A stretch of DNA of 64,000 nucleotides from an uncultured bacterium (GCA_937924755.1 CALEVZ010000013.1:62001-126000), one strand, 5' to 3'. Shown: positions 16,155 to 25,751, numbered from the stretch's first letter. Made by a program: numbers and translations. Notes: generated by a model not told the origin, from the letters alone.

Positions 16155-16832
16155 GTGATCGCCATCGCCCCGTCACTGCTGGCCGCGGACTTCCTGCGCC
16201 TGGGGGAGGAGGTGCGCGCCGCCGAGGCCGCCGGCGCCGACCGGCTGCACCTGGACATCATGGACGGCCGTTTCGTCCCCAACATCAGCTTCGGTCCGGA
16301 GGTGGTGGCGGCGGTGCGGCGGGCCACCGCCCTGCCCCTGGAGGCCCACCTCATGATCGAAGAGCCGGACCGCTACGTGCAGGCCTTCGTGGAGGCCGGA
16401 GCCACCACCGTGCAGGTGCACGTGGAAAACACCCCCCACCTGCACCGCACCGTGGAGCTTATCAAGGGGCTGGGAGCCCGCGCCGGGGTGGTGCTCAACC
16501 CCGCCACCCCCGCCGAGGCGGCCGGCGAGATCCTGCTCGAGGTGGACATGGTGCTGGCCATGACCGTCAACCCCGGCTACGGGGGGCAGCGTTTCATCAC
16601 TGCCACCCTGGGCAAGATCCGCCGCCTGGCGACGCTCATCGCCGCCCACCACCCGGCCTGCGAGCTGGAGGTGGACGGGGGGATCGACCCCGACACGGCG
16701 CCCCTGGCGGTGGCCGCAGGGGCGAGGGTGCTGGTGGCGGGCACATCCGTGTTTCGCGCCCCGGGGGGAATTGCCGCGGGCCTGGCGGCGCTTGCTCGGG
16801 CAGCGGGGCGGGCCGCCGACCCGGCACCGTGA
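16155..16832 (+). CDS. rpe: Ribulose-phosphate 3-epimerase
   Basis: Interconverts ribulose-5-phosphate and xylulose-5-phosphate in the pentose phosphate pathway. The 225-residue TIM barrel opens IAIAPSLLAADF and has HLDIMDGRFVPNISFGP with the metal-binding His and Asp, EAHLMIE, MTVNPGYGGQRF and LEVDGGID. The GTG at 16155 is chosen because GGGGGGAG lies 6 bases upstream and it gives the standard family N-terminus. It follows glk by 22 bases and is co-directional with tal-pgi. Confidence 0.95.
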   Translation: MIAIAPSLLAADFLRLGEEVRAAEAAGADRLHLDIMDGRFVPNISFGPEVVAAVRRATALPLEAHLMIEEPDRYVQAFVEAGATTVQVHVENTPHLHRTVELIKGLGARAGVVLNPATPAEAAGEILLEVDMVLAMTVNPGYGGQRFITATLGKIRRLATLIAAHHPACELEVDGGIDPDTAPLAVAAGARVLVAGTSVFRAPGGIAAGLAALARAAGRAADPAP

Positions 16833-16842
16833 GGGAGAGGCG

Positions 16843-18030
16843 ATGGCGCTGAGTTCACTGGACCTTTATAACGTCGAGGAGCTGTACAGCGAAGACGAGC
16901 GGCTGGTGCGCGACACGGTGCGCGCCTGGGTGAACGAGCGGGTGATGCCCCACATCGAGGAGTGGGCGTGGGAGGGGCACTTCCCCCGTGAGCTCATCCC
17001 CGAGATGGCGGAGCTGGCCCTCTTCGGCTCCACCTTCACCGAGTACGGCCTGCCGGGGCTGTCCCACGTCGCCTACGGGCTGGTCATGCAGGAGCTGGAG
17101 CGGGGGGACTCGGGGCTGCGGTCCTTCGTGTCGGTACAGTCGGCCCTGGTGATGTACCCCATCATGACCTGGGGCAGCCAGGAGCAGAAGGACCGCTTCA
17201 TCCCCCGCCTGGCGCGGGGCGAGCTGATCGGCTGCTTTGGCCTCACCGAGCCCGACTTCGGCTCCAATCCCGGCGGCATGCGCACGCGGGCGCGGCGGCA
17301 CGGTGACAGGTGGGTGCTGAACGGCGCCAAGGCATGGATCACCAACGGCTCCATCGCCGACTTAGCGACGGTGTGGGCCAAGGACGACGAGGGGACGATC
17401 CGGGGCTTCCTGGTAGAGCGGGGCACTCCGGGGTTCTCCACGGTGGAGCACAAGGGGAAGTACTCCCTGCGGGCCTCGGTGACGTCGCAGCTCATCTTCG
17501 AAGACGTGGAAGTGCCCGAGGCCAACCGCCTGCCGCTGGCGGCGGGACTCAAGTGCCCCCTCTCCTGCCTCACCCAGGCCCGCTACGGCATCTCCTGGGG
17601 GGCCTTGGGCTCGGCCCTGGCCACCTTCCACGCCACCCTGGACTACACGAAGAGCCGTCTGCAGTTCGGCGAGCGCCCCATCGCCTGTCACCAGCTGGTG
17701 CAGGAGCGGCTGGTGTGGATGGCCAACGAGATCACCAAGGGGCAGCTCATGGTCTGGCGGCTGGGGCGGCTGAAGGACGCCGGCCGGGCCACCTTCGTGC
17801 AGGTGTCCCAGGCCAAGCGCAACTCCTGCTGGGTCGCCCGGGAGTGCGCCCGCCTGGCGCGGGAGCTGCACGGCGCCAACGGGGTCGTCAACGAGTACCC
17901 CATCATGCGCCACCTCATGAACATCGAGTCGGTCTACACCTACGAGGGCACCCACGACATGCACACCCTGATCCTCGGCGAGCACCTCACCGGCTTCCCG
18001 GCGTTCATGCCTCCCCGGAACGAGGGGTGA
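16843..18030 (+). CDS. Acyl-CoA dehydrogenase, glutaryl-CoA dehydrogenase-like
   Basis: FAD-dependent acyl-CoA dehydrogenase of 395 residues. Arg93 in GLRSFVSVQSALVM corresponds to the substrate-binding arginine of glutaryl-CoA dehydrogenase. The catalytic base is Glu368 in YEGTHDMH, and LTEPDFGSNPGGM is the flavin-contacting loop. These features favour glutaryl-CoA dehydrogenase (decarboxylating, lysine/tryptophan degradation) over a fatty-acid enzyme; that assignment is family-based. The ATG at 16843 has AGGGAGAGG upstream. It follows rpe by 10 bases and overlaps the next gene as TGATG, although a metabolic link to the sugar genes is not obvious. Confidence 0.92.
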   Translation: MALSSLDLYNVEELYSEDERLVRDTVRAWVNERVMPHIEEWAWEGHFPRELIPEMAELALFGSTFTEYGLPGLSHVAYGLVMQELERGDSGLRSFVSVQSALVMYPIMTWGSQEQKDRFIPRLARGELIGCFGLTEPDFGSNPGGMRTRARRHGDRWVLNGAKAWITNGSIADLATVWAKDDEGTIRGFLVERGTPGFSTVEHKGKYSLRASVTSQLIFEDVEVPEANRLPLAAGLKCPLSCLTQARYGISWGALGSALATFHATLDYTKSRLQFGERPIACHQLVQERLVWMANEITKGQLMVWRLGRLKDAGRATFVQVSQAKRNSCWVARECARLARELHGANGVVNEYPIMRHLMNIESVYTYEGTHDMHTLILGEHLTGFPAFMPPRNEG

Positions 18031-18758
18031 TGGCCGGAGAGGGCCCCCGCACCGCCGCCGCCGTGGTCATCGGCGACGAGATCCTCTCGGGCAAGGTGGC
18101 GGAGGCCAACCTGGGTCCGCTCATTGCTGTGCTGCGCGAAGAGGGCGTCAGGCTCCAGCGGGTCGCCATCATCCCCGACGAGGTGGACGCCATCGCGGCC
18201 GAGGTCGCCCATTGCGCCGCACGGCACGACGCGGTCATCACCTCCGGCGGCATCGGCCCCACCCATGACGACCTCACCGTCCCCGGCGTGGCGCGCGCCT
18301 TCGCGGTCGAGGTGGTACGAGACGAGAGGCTCGAGTCCTTGATTCGCACCTGGTGGCAGGACAGGTTGACCGACGCCGCCCTCCGCCTCGCCGACGTCCC
18401 GGCGGGCTCGCGGCTGCTCGCCGCCGACGACGCCTTACTCCCCCTGGTGGCGATGCGCAACGTCTACCTGATGCCCGGCGTACCCCACCTTTTTCGACGC
18501 AAGCTGGAGACGCTGCGGCGCGAGCTGGGAGGCGGCAGACCTCCGGCCGTGCAGACGATGACCATCGCCGCCGAGGAAACCGCCATCGCCGCCGTCTTGT
18601 CCGCGGTGGCGGCGGCCTTTCCGCAGGTGAAGATCGGCTCCTATCCCCGAAAGCGGTGCCGGGTGTGGGTCACCGTGGAGGGGACCGACGCAGGGGCCGT
18701 GGCCGAGGCCAGCGAGGAGCTCGCCCGGCAACTGGGAGGCCGTGTCACAACCGCCTGA
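18030..18758 (+). CDS. CinA-like molybdopterin-binding domain protein
   Basis: A 242-residue stand-alone MoCF/CinA N-terminal domain. AVVIGDEILSGKVAEANLGPL at the start and TSGGIGPTHDDLT at about 72-84 are the family signatures, and NVYLMPGVPHLF follows. It lacks the C-terminal deamidase domain of full CinA. Related domains occur in nicotinamide-nucleotide amidase/pyrophosphatase proteins and in FAD synthases, so nucleotide cleanup is possible but unproven. The start codon overlaps the dehydrogenase stop (TGATG), so translation is coupled. Confidence 0.88.
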   Translation: MAGEGPRTAAAVVIGDEILSGKVAEANLGPLIAVLREEGVRLQRVAIIPDEVDAIAAEVAHCAARHDAVITSGGIGPTHDDLTVPGVARAFAVEVVRDERLESLIRTWWQDRLTDAALRLADVPAGSRLLAADDALLPLVAMRNVYLMPGVPHLFRRKLETLRRELGGGRPPAVQTMTIAAEETAIAAVLSAVAAAFPQVKIGSYPRKRCRVWVTVEGTDAGAVAEASEELARQLGGRVTTA

Positions 18759-18849
18759 GACGGTGGATCCCCTGTTCCTTCACGCGCCCCGGCGGCGAGC
18801 CTGCTAGCATCCCGCCGGCCGGGGTCCGGGCCCGGGCCATGGAGGCAGG

Positions 18850-21630
18850 ATGAACCCTCTGCTGCAACTCATCGAGCACGGACAGAGCGTATGGCTGGAC
18901 AACCTCACGCGCCGCATGCTCACCAGCGGTCAGCTGGAGCGGCGCGTGCACCAAGAGGGTGTGCGCGGGGTCACCTCCAACCCCGCCATCTTTCACGCGT
19001 CGATTTCGCGCGGGGGCGAGTACGACGAGGATATCGCTCTGCTGGCCCGCGCCGGAGCTTCGGTGCAGGAGATCTACGAGCGGTTGGTGGTGCACGACAT
19101 CCAGGCGGCGTGCGACGTCCTGCGCCCCCTGTACGACGCCACCGGCGGCGGCGACGGCTTCGTCAGCCTCGAAGTGTCGCCCTACCTCATCCACGACGCC
19201 GAGGGCACCCTGCTCGAGGCTCGCCGCCTGCACACCGCGGTACAGCGCCCCAACCTCCTGATCAAGATCCCCGGCAGCCCCGCCGGCGTGCGCGCCGTCG
19301 AGGACGCCCTCGCCGAGGGGATCAACGTCAACATCACTCTGCTCTTTGCGGTGGACGCCTACGAGGCGGTCGCCGCGGCGTACCTGCGCGCCCTCGAGCG
19401 GCGCCTGGCGCAGGGGCTGCCCCTGGATTCCATCGCCTCGGTGGCCAGCTTCTTCGTCAGCCGCATAGACACCCTGGTGGACCAGCTGCTGGGACACCGC
19501 CTGGCGGTGCCGGGGGCAGGGCCCCGGGCCGCCGCCCTGCTGGGGCAGGCCGCCATCGCCAACGCCCGCCTGGCCTACGCCTCGTTCCAGCGCCTCTTCT
19601 CGGGCCCCCGCTGGGAGGCTTTGGCCGCCCGGGGGGCGCGGGTGCAGCGGCTGCTGTGGGCCTCCACCTCCACCAAGGATCCCCTGTACGACGACGTGCG
19701 CTACGTGGCGCCGTTGGTCGGCCCGCACACCGTCAACACCATGCCGGAGGAGACCATCGCTGCCTTTGCCGACCACGGCAACCTGGATGGCCCGGGAGTG
19801 GCCGCCGGCGTGGAGGAGGCGCAGGCCGTCCTGGCCCGGCTGGGCGAGCTGGGGATCGATGTCCGCGCCGTCACCACCCAGCTGCTGAACGAGGGGGCGC
19901 AGAAGTTCATGGAGCCCTTCGACGCTTTGATGGCCTCCATCGCGGCGCGCCGGCAGACGGCCCTGGGACTGCCGGCGGGGGAGATGTCCCCCTCCCCCGC
20001 GGCGGCGGGCGGAGCCGCGGCCGAGGTCGGCAGGTCCCTGGACGCCCGCCAGTTCGGCCGCCGTTTGTGGGCCAGGGACGCCTCTCTGTGGAGCCCCGAC
20101 GAGCAGGTGCAGCTCGCCATTCGCCAGCGCCTGGGCTGGCTTCACGCCGCCGCAGAGTTTGCCCCGCGCCTCAGCGAGGTGCAGCGCCTGGCCGACGAGG
20201 TGGTGGCGCAAGGGTACCGGCACGTGGTGCTGCTGGGGATGGGGGGGTCCAGCCTCTGCCCTGAGGTGTGCGCCCGTATCTTCGGACCGGCCCCCGGCCA
20301 CCCCGACCTGGTTGTCCTGGACTCCACCGACCCCGACGCTGTGCGCGCGGTGGAGAACCGGCTGGAGCTGGGACGCACCCTTTTCCTGGTCGCCTCCAAG
20401 TCCGGCACCACCGTGGAAACCGCCTGCCTGCAGAAGTACTTCTGGGGCAAAGCGGTAGATACGCTGGGGGAGGCGGAGGCGGGCCGGCACTTTCTGGCCA
20501 TTACCGACCCGGGCACCCCCCTGGTCGCCGAGGGGCGCAAGCTGGGGTACCGGGCGGTGCTGGAGAACCCCGCCGACATCGGCGGGCGTTTCTCCGCCCT
20601 GTCCTACTTCGGGCTGCTGCCCATGGCCCTGCTGGGCATCGACACGGGCGAAGGGCTGGTGCGGGCCCGCCGCATGGCCCTCTCCTGCGGCGGCGAGGTG
20701 CCGGCGACGGCCAACCCGGGGGTGCGGTTGGGGGCGGTGCTGGGCGGTCATGCCCTGCGTGGTCGCAACGTCCTGGCCCTGGCGCTCTCCCCTGCCCTGG
20801 CCCCCTTCGCCGCCTGGGTGGAGCAGCTGGTGGCCGAGAGCACCGGCAAGCAGGGCAAGGGGATCTTGCCCACCGTCGGGCTCCCCGAGCCAGGAGCCGT
20901 GGCGTTCCGCTCCGTGACGGTGGCCATGGCTCTGCGAGGCGAGGAGGACGCGGAGATGGCCCGCCGGCTGGAGGCTCTGGCCGCGGCGGGCCACCCAGTG
21001 GTGCGGCTAGAGCTGGCCGACCGCCTGGAGCTGGCGGCGGAGTTCCTGCGCTGGGAGATCGCCACCGCCACCGCCGGGGCGGTGCTGGGGGTCAACCCCT
21101 TCGACGAACCCAACGTCAACGAGAGCAAGGCCCTCACCCGCTCGCTGCTGGCCCGAGGGGAGCCCCAAAAGCCCGCCGCGGCGGCGGTCGGGGCCCTCCA
21201 GTTCTTTGGGCCCCAGGTGGGGCGGCAGGACGCTCCCCTGGCCGGGCTCTTCTCCCCCACCCCGGTCTACCTGGGGCTGCTGGCATTTTTCGCTCCCACC
21301 CCCGAGCGGGAGGAGACCCTAAAGCGGCTGCGCCGGCAGCTGGCCGAACACCTGGGGGTGCCGGTGACGGCCGGCTTCGGGCCCCGCTACCTGCACTCCA
21401 CCGGGCAGCTGCACAAGGGGGGCTTTCCCGGCGGGGCCTACCTGGTGCTCACCGCCGACCCGCAGGAAACGCTGGCCATCCCCGGGGAGCCCTTCGACTT
21501 CACCCGGCTCCTCCACGCCCAGGCGGAGGGAGACTTCCAGGCCCTGCTGGCGCGCGGCCGGCGGGCGGTGCGGGTGCACCTGGGAGGCGACCCTCTGGCG
21601 GGCCTGAAGGAGTTGGAGACCTTGGTGTGA
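18850..21630 (+). CDS. tal-pgi: Bifunctional transaldolase / glucose-6-phosphate isomerase
   Basis: A 926-residue fusion joining the pentose phosphate pathway to glycolysis. Residues 1 to about 375 are transaldolase: SNPAIFHASI, EVSPYL, the Schiff-base lysine in NLLIKIPGS (Lys139), GINVNITLLF and ASTSTKDP. After a short Ala/Gly linker near 385-395 the rest is phosphoglucose isomerase, with LGMGGSSLCPEV near 461, ASKSGTTVET near 516 and KQGKGILPTVG. Fusions of this arrangement are known in several phyla. The ATG at 18850 has GGAGG upstream. A TGCTAGCAT extended -10-like sequence at 18802-18810 may serve it. glk and rpe lie just upstream. Confidence 0.95.
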   Translation: MNPLLQLIEHGQSVWLDNLTRRMLTSGQLERRVHQEGVRGVTSNPAIFHASISRGGEYDEDIALLARAGASVQEIYERLVVHDIQAACDVLRPLYDATGGGDGFVSLEVSPYLIHDAEGTLLEARRLHTAVQRPNLLIKIPGSPAGVRAVEDALAEGINVNITLLFAVDAYEAVAAAYLRALERRLAQGLPLDSIASVASFFVSRIDTLVDQLLGHRLAVPGAGPRAAALLGQAAIANARLAYASFQRLFSGPRWEALAARGARVQRLLWASTSTKDPLYDDVRYVAPLVGPHTVNTMPEETIAAFADHGNLDGPGVAAGVEEAQAVLARLGELGIDVRAVTTQLLNEGAQKFMEPFDALMASIAARRQTALGLPAGEMSPSPAAAGGAAAEVGRSLDARQFGRRLWARDASLWSPDEQVQLAIRQRLGWLHAAAEFAPRLSEVQRLADEVVAQGYRHVVLLGMGGSSLCPEVCARIFGPAPGHPDLVVLDSTDPDAVRAVENRLELGRTLFLVASKSGTTVETACLQKYFWGKAVDTLGEAEAGRHFLAITDPGTPLVAEGRKLGYRAVLENPADIGGRFSALSYFGLLPMALLGIDTGEGLVRARRMALSCGGEVPATANPGVRLGAVLGGHALRGRNVLALALSPALAPFAAWVEQLVAESTGKQGKGILPTVGLPEPGAVAFRSVTVAMALRGEEDAEMARRLEALAAAGHPVVRLELADRLELAAEFLRWEIATATAGAVLGVNPFDEPNVNESKALTRSLLARGEPQKPAAAAVGALQFFGPQVGRQDAPLAGLFSPTPVYLGLLAFFAPTPEREETLKRLRRQLAEHLGVPVTAGFGPRYLHSTGQLHKGGFPGGAYLVLTADPQETLAIPGEPFDFTRLLHAQAEGDFQALLARGRRAVRVHLGGDPLAGLKELETLV

Positions 21631-21666
21631 CAAACCTTCCCGTCGGCCGACCGTAGGAAGGTCACG

Positions 21667-22932
21667 ATGCTCCCCCTGGCCGAGGTGCGCCTACTCTACC
21701 TGCGGGAGATGCGCGCAGCGCTGCGCGAGAAGAACATCGTCATCAATTCGATTGTCATCCCCATCCTCCTCTACCCCTTCATGATGTGGGCCATGGTGAC
21801 GGGCTTCACGCTGGTGCAGGGACAAACGGAGGGGTTCGTCTCGCGGCTGGTGGTGACCGCCGAGGGGGAGACCGCCCAGGCGGTGGTGCGGGAGCTGCGG
21901 CGGCAGCCTCGGCTGGCCATCCTCACCCCCGCCCCGGCGGACCCGCTGGAGGCCCTGCGCGCCGGGGAGGTGGACGCGCTACTGGAACTGGCCCCGGGCA
22001 GGGGGGAGGCGGCCGCCGTGCCCGGGAGTCTCTCCGCCACCCTCCACGTCAACGGCTCCCGCGAGCGCTCCCGCGCCGCCCAGGAGCGTCTGCGCCAGCT
22101 CCTGCACCGTTGTAAGGCCAAAGTACTGGAGGAACGTGCGCGGGAGCTAGGGGTGGAGGAGCCACGCTGGCTCAACTTCACCCTCCTGCAGCGCAACCTG
22201 GCCAGCGGCCGGGAGATGGGGGCCTTCCTGCTGGGCCTGATGCTGCCCCTGTTCTTCATCATTATGGTGGCGGTGGGGTGTTTTTATCCGGCGGTGGACG
22301 CCACCGCCGGGGAGCGGGAGCGCGGCAGCTGGGAAACCACCTTGAGCTTGGGTACCTCCCGGCTGGCGGTGATGGCGGCGAAATATCTGGTGGTCACTAC
22401 CTTCGGATTTCTCGCCGGGGGCTTGAACCTGGCCGCCATGGGGGTCTCCCTGGGGGCCATCCTCAAGCCCCTGCTGGGACCCGAGGATGCCGACCTCGCC
22501 CTCACCCTCTCGCTGAGCGCCGCGCCCGTGGCGGCGGCAGCGGCGCTCCTGCTGGCCGCCTTCGTGGCCGCCGGGATGCTGCTGCTGGCCAGCTTCGCCC
22601 GCACCTTCAAGGAGGGGCAGGCCATGATCACGCCGTTCTACATGCTCACCCTGCTACCCGCGGTGTTTCTCTCCGTGCCGGGCCTCGAGCTCACCTATCC
22701 CCTGGCGCTGGTGCCGGTGGTCAACGTGGCGCTGCTGCTGCGGGGGGCCATCGGCGGCACCCTCGGCTGGGGACCAGCTCTGGTGGCCACCCTGGCCAGC
22801 CTAGCCACCGTCTGGGGGGCGATCCGTCTGGCGACACTCGTGCTGCGCTTCGAGGACGTGGTCCTGGGCTCCTACGGCGGCAGCCTGGGGCGGCTGGTGC
22901 GGCAGCGACTGCTGCTCGGGAGGCTGGCATGA
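21667..22932 (+). CDS. ABC-2 type permease (NatB-like)
   Basis: A 421-residue membrane subunit of an ABC exporter. A cytoplasmic N-terminus (EMRAALREKN) leads to a first helix at about 27-47 and a large extracytoplasmic loop to about 185. Five or so helices follow from about 190. REMGAFLLGLMLPLFFIIMVAVGCFYPA and GERERGSWETTLSLGTSR are typical of the NatB/ABC-2 group, which includes sodium extruders. The substrate is not known. Its stop overlaps the ATPase start (ATGA), and the second permease follows, giving a complete three-gene transporter. Confidence 0.9.
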   Translation: MLPLAEVRLLYLREMRAALREKNIVINSIVIPILLYPFMMWAMVTGFTLVQGQTEGFVSRLVVTAEGETAQAVVRELRRQPRLAILTPAPADPLEALRAGEVDALLELAPGRGEAAAVPGSLSATLHVNGSRERSRAAQERLRQLLHRCKAKVLEERARELGVEEPRWLNFTLLQRNLASGREMGAFLLGLMLPLFFIIMVAVGCFYPAVDATAGERERGSWETTLSLGTSRLAVMAAKYLVVTTFGFLAGGLNLAAMGVSLGAILKPLLGPEDADLALTLSLSAAPVAAAAALLLAAFVAAGMLLLASFARTFKEGQAMITPFYMLTLLPAVFLSVPGLELTYPLALVPVVNVALLLRGAIGGTLGWGPALVATLASLATVWGAIRLATLVLRFEDVVLGSYGGSLGRLVRQRLLLGRLA

Positions 22933-23666
22933 ACGCCGTGGAGGTGCGGGGCCTTACCAAGGTGTTCCACGACGAGGCGCGGGGGGAGATCCGCGCGGTG
23001 GACGGCGTGGACTTCCACTGCCGCCCGGGGGAAATCTTCGGCCTGTTGGGGGCCAACGGGGCCGGCAAAACCACCACCCTGCGCATGCTGGCCACCATCC
23101 TCACCCCCACTGCCGGGGAGGCCACAGTGATGGGGCACGACCTGCTGCGCCAGCCCGAGGCGGTGCGCCGCTGCCTGGGGTTTTATTCCGCCTCCACCGC
23201 CCTCTACCCCCGCCTGACGGCCCGTGAGACACTGGCCTTCTTCGCCCGCATCAACGGCCTGGACAGCCAGCTCGTGAAGGCTCGGGTGGAGGAGCTGGTG
23301 GCCCGCTTCGGCCTGGCCGACTACGCCGACGCCCGGGTGGAGAAGCTCTCCCAGGGGATGAAACAGAAGGTCTCCATCGCTCGCACCGTGGCCCACGACC
23401 CGCCGGTACTCGTCTTCGACGAGCCCACGGTGGGGCTCGATGTCCTCAACGCGCTGGAGATGCAAAGGACGATCGCCGAGTTCCGCGCCGAGGGCAAGGC
23501 CATCATTTTTTCCACCCACATCATGAGCGAGGCGGAGCGGCTGTGCGACCGCATCGCGGTGATCCATCGGGGCCGCATCCTCGCCTGCGACAACCTGGCG
23601 GGCCTGCGCCAGCTGACCGGTCAGCACTACTTGGAAGACATCTTCGTGGCCCTGGTGGGAGGGTGA
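22929..23666 (+). CDS. ABC transporter ATP-binding protein (NatA-like)
   Basis: A 245-residue ATPase that powers the exporter encoded on both sides. Walker A is LLGANGAGKTTTLR near residue 40, the Q-loop region is CLGFYSASTALYP, the signature is KLSQGMKQKVSIAR and Walker B is VLVFDEPTVGLD. A switch histidine follows in STHIMSEAERLCD. The signature reads LSQGM rather than LSGGQ, which is common in NatA- and CcmA-type proteins. The ATG overlaps the stop of the first permease, and the stop overlaps an upstream GTG of the fused permease gene. Confidence 0.95.
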   Translation: MNAVEVRGLTKVFHDEARGEIRAVDGVDFHCRPGEIFGLLGANGAGKTTTLRMLATILTPTAGEATVMGHDLLRQPEAVRRCLGFYSASTALYPRLTARETLAFFARINGLDSQLVKARVEELVARFGLADYADARVEKLSQGMKQKVSIARTVAHDPPVLVFDEPTVGLDVLNALEMQRTIAEFRAEGKAIIFSTHIMSEAERLCDRIAVIHRGRILACDNLAGLRQLTGQHYLEDIFVALVGG

Positions 23667-23668
23667 CG

Positions 23669-25720
23669 GTGCGTCTGGACTCTTCCACCGTCGCCACCCT
23701 CCTGGCCACCGAGCTAAAGCTGCTCCTGCGCGACCGCCGCACGGTGGTGGTGTCCATCGTGCTGCCGCTGCTGGTCATGCCCATCCTGCTGTTTGCCGGC
23801 CGGACCCTGGAGGAGCGGCGGGCGAGGCGCCTGGAGACCACCCGCTTCACCTACACCGTCACCGGCTCCCAGGCGGAGCGGGCACGGCAGCTCCTCGAGG
23901 CCGCCGCCAGCTCCGCCGGCGCCCCGACACTGCTGCTGGAGGAGCGGGATGCCCCCGACCCGGAGCAGGCCCTGGCTGACAAATCCCTGGATCTGTGGGT
24001 GCAGGCCCTGACCTGCGAAGAGCTGCCGCCGCCCGCCGCGCCGGCGCGCACCGCCGGCGAGGGGGAAGGCCGGGAGGAGGAGCGCCCCGTGCCCGGGGTG
24101 CCGGTGATCCAGCTGGTTTTCCGGGGGGACCGGGACCGCTCGGGGGAGGCGGCCACTCGGGTGGGGGAGGCGCTGCGGCGGGTGCGAGAGGTGGAGCGCG
24201 CCACCCTGCTCGCCGAGGCGGGCCTGCCGCTACCAGCTGGAGAGGTGGTGCAGGTGGAGGAACGCGACGTGGCCAGCGCGGCGCAGGTGACCGGGCTGAA
24301 GCTGGGGCGGCTTCTGACGGTGTTCTTCCTCCTCTTCGTTTTGTCGGGCGGAGCGGTGGTGGCCACCGACACCCTGGCGGGGGAAAAGGAGCGGGGCACC
24401 TTGGAAACCCTCCTCACCACTTCCGCCGGCCGCCGTGAGATCATCGTCGCCAAGCTGCTGGCCATCCTGGCGGTGGCGGTGGCGATCACCCTCATCCAGG
24501 CCCTGAACTTCTTGGCCTACGTGGTGTTGCGGCTGATTCCCCTGCCCGCCGACTTTGCCCTGGAGCTCTCCCCGGGGGTGGCGGCGGCGGTGCTGGCCAT
24601 GCTGCTGCCGGTGGCGGCGCTGGTCTCCTGCCTGCTCCTGCTCACCTCGGGGCGGGCCCACAGCTACAAGGAGGCGCAGCTGTACTTCTTCCCCGTCTTC
24701 CTGCTCACCCTGCTGCCGGCGCTGGCCGCTTTCCTCCCCGGCCTTGCCCTGCGCTCCCCCATCGCCTTGGTGCCCGTCGCCGGGGTGGCGGTGGGAGTGA
24801 AGGAGATCCTGACCGCGGCCCCGGACACCCCGATGCTGCTGCTCACCTGGCTGGTCAACGCGGCGGCGGCGCTGGGCCTGGCCCTGGCGGCCGAGCGCAC
24901 CCTCTCGGCGGAGCGGCTGATCGCCCCCGCCGCCGCCTCCGAGCTGGGCCTCAAGGGGGACGAGCTCTTCCAGCGCCACGCGCTGCGCGCCTTTGCCCTG
25001 CTGTGGGCGCTACTCCTCGTGATTTCGGTGAACTTCGAAGGCAAGCTGGACGTGCGCACCCAGACAGCGATCAACCTGCTCGGGGTATTCCTCGGCGGTA
25101 CCCTCGTCCTCGTGCACCGGTACCGGCTCGACCCCCGCCGGGCGCTGGCCCTGCGACCGGTGGGCTGGCCGGTGTGGCTGGCGGTGGCGGTGGGGGCGCC
25201 CGCGGGGCTGATCACCGGGATGGGGGTGTTTCAGCTGGCCAGCCGGGTAGTGCCGGTGCCACCCGAGGTGGTGGAGAGTTTCTCCCGAGGGCTGCTCTCC
25301 GCCGAACTCCCGCTCTGGCAGGCACTGATCTTTCTGGCAATCCTGCCGGCGGTGTGCGAAGAGCTGGCCTTCCGTGGCCTGCTGCTGTATGGGCTCCACC
25401 GGCGGCTGCGCCCGCTAGCCCTGGTGCTGCTGGTGGGGCTGGTTTTTGGAGTGTTTCACGTCTCCCTGTTCCGCATCGCGCCAACGGCGTACCTGGGCAT
25501 GCTGCTGACGGCGGTGACCCTGCTCACCGGCTCGGTGTACCCGGCCATGGCGTGGCACGGAATCAACAACGCTCTGGTGTTGGTGGCCGCCCATGGAGAG
25601 GCGCCCCTCGACGAGGTCCCGCCGCTGCTCCACGCCGCCGCCGCCGTGGCCCTGGCCACCGCGGGGTACATCCTCTGGCGCGTCCGTACTCCCTACGCGG
25701 GCTTGCGCCGGCGACAGTAA
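23669..25720 (+). CDS. ABC-2 permease fused to a CPBP-family intramembrane protease
   Basis: A 683-residue membrane protein in two parts. The first ~470 residues resemble the NatB permease upstream: a helix, a long loop, GEKERGTLETLLTTSAGR and several helices. The C-terminal ~200 residues are a CPBP (CAAX protease/bacteriocin-processing) membrane protease, with EELAFRG near 563, FGVFHVS near 592-598 and AWHGINN near 630 supplying the glutamate and histidine catalytic residues. The protease may process a peptide handled by the exporter or act on the transporter itself; this is inference. I place the start at GTG 23669, six bases after GGAGG; GTG 23663 overlaps the ATPase stop. Confidence 0.9.
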   Translation: MRLDSSTVATLLATELKLLLRDRRTVVVSIVLPLLVMPILLFAGRTLEERRARRLETTRFTYTVTGSQAERARQLLEAAASSAGAPTLLLEERDAPDPEQALADKSLDLWVQALTCEELPPPAAPARTAGEGEGREEERPVPGVPVIQLVFRGDRDRSGEAATRVGEALRRVREVERATLLAEAGLPLPAGEVVQVEERDVASAAQVTGLKLGRLLTVFFLLFVLSGGAVVATDTLAGEKERGTLETLLTTSAGRREIIVAKLLAILAVAVAITLIQALNFLAYVVLRLIPLPADFALELSPGVAAAVLAMLLPVAALVSCLLLLTSGRAHSYKEAQLYFFPVFLLTLLPALAAFLPGLALRSPIALVPVAGVAVGVKEILTAAPDTPMLLLTWLVNAAAALGLALAAERTLSAERLIAPAAASELGLKGDELFQRHALRAFALLWALLLVISVNFEGKLDVRTQTAINLLGVFLGGTLVLVHRYRLDPRRALALRPVGWPVWLAVAVGAPAGLITGMGVFQLASRVVPVPPEVVESFSRGLLSAELPLWQALIFLAILPAVCEELAFRGLLLYGLHRRLRPLALVLLVGLVFGVFHVSLFRIAPTAYLGMLLTAVTLLTGSVYPAMAWHGINNALVLVAAHGEAPLDEVPPLLHAAAAVALATAGYILWRVRTPYAGLRRRQ

Positions 25721-25751
25721 CCTCGCCTTGGCCGCGCTGGCAGCCGGGAAC

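Noticed and set aside
18745-20994. A 749-codon open frame antisense to tal-pgi
   Set aside because: Its sequence is Gly/His/Gln/Pro-rich with no motif, and it mirrors a gene with all its catalytic residues. Long antisense frames are expected in DNA this G+C-rich.
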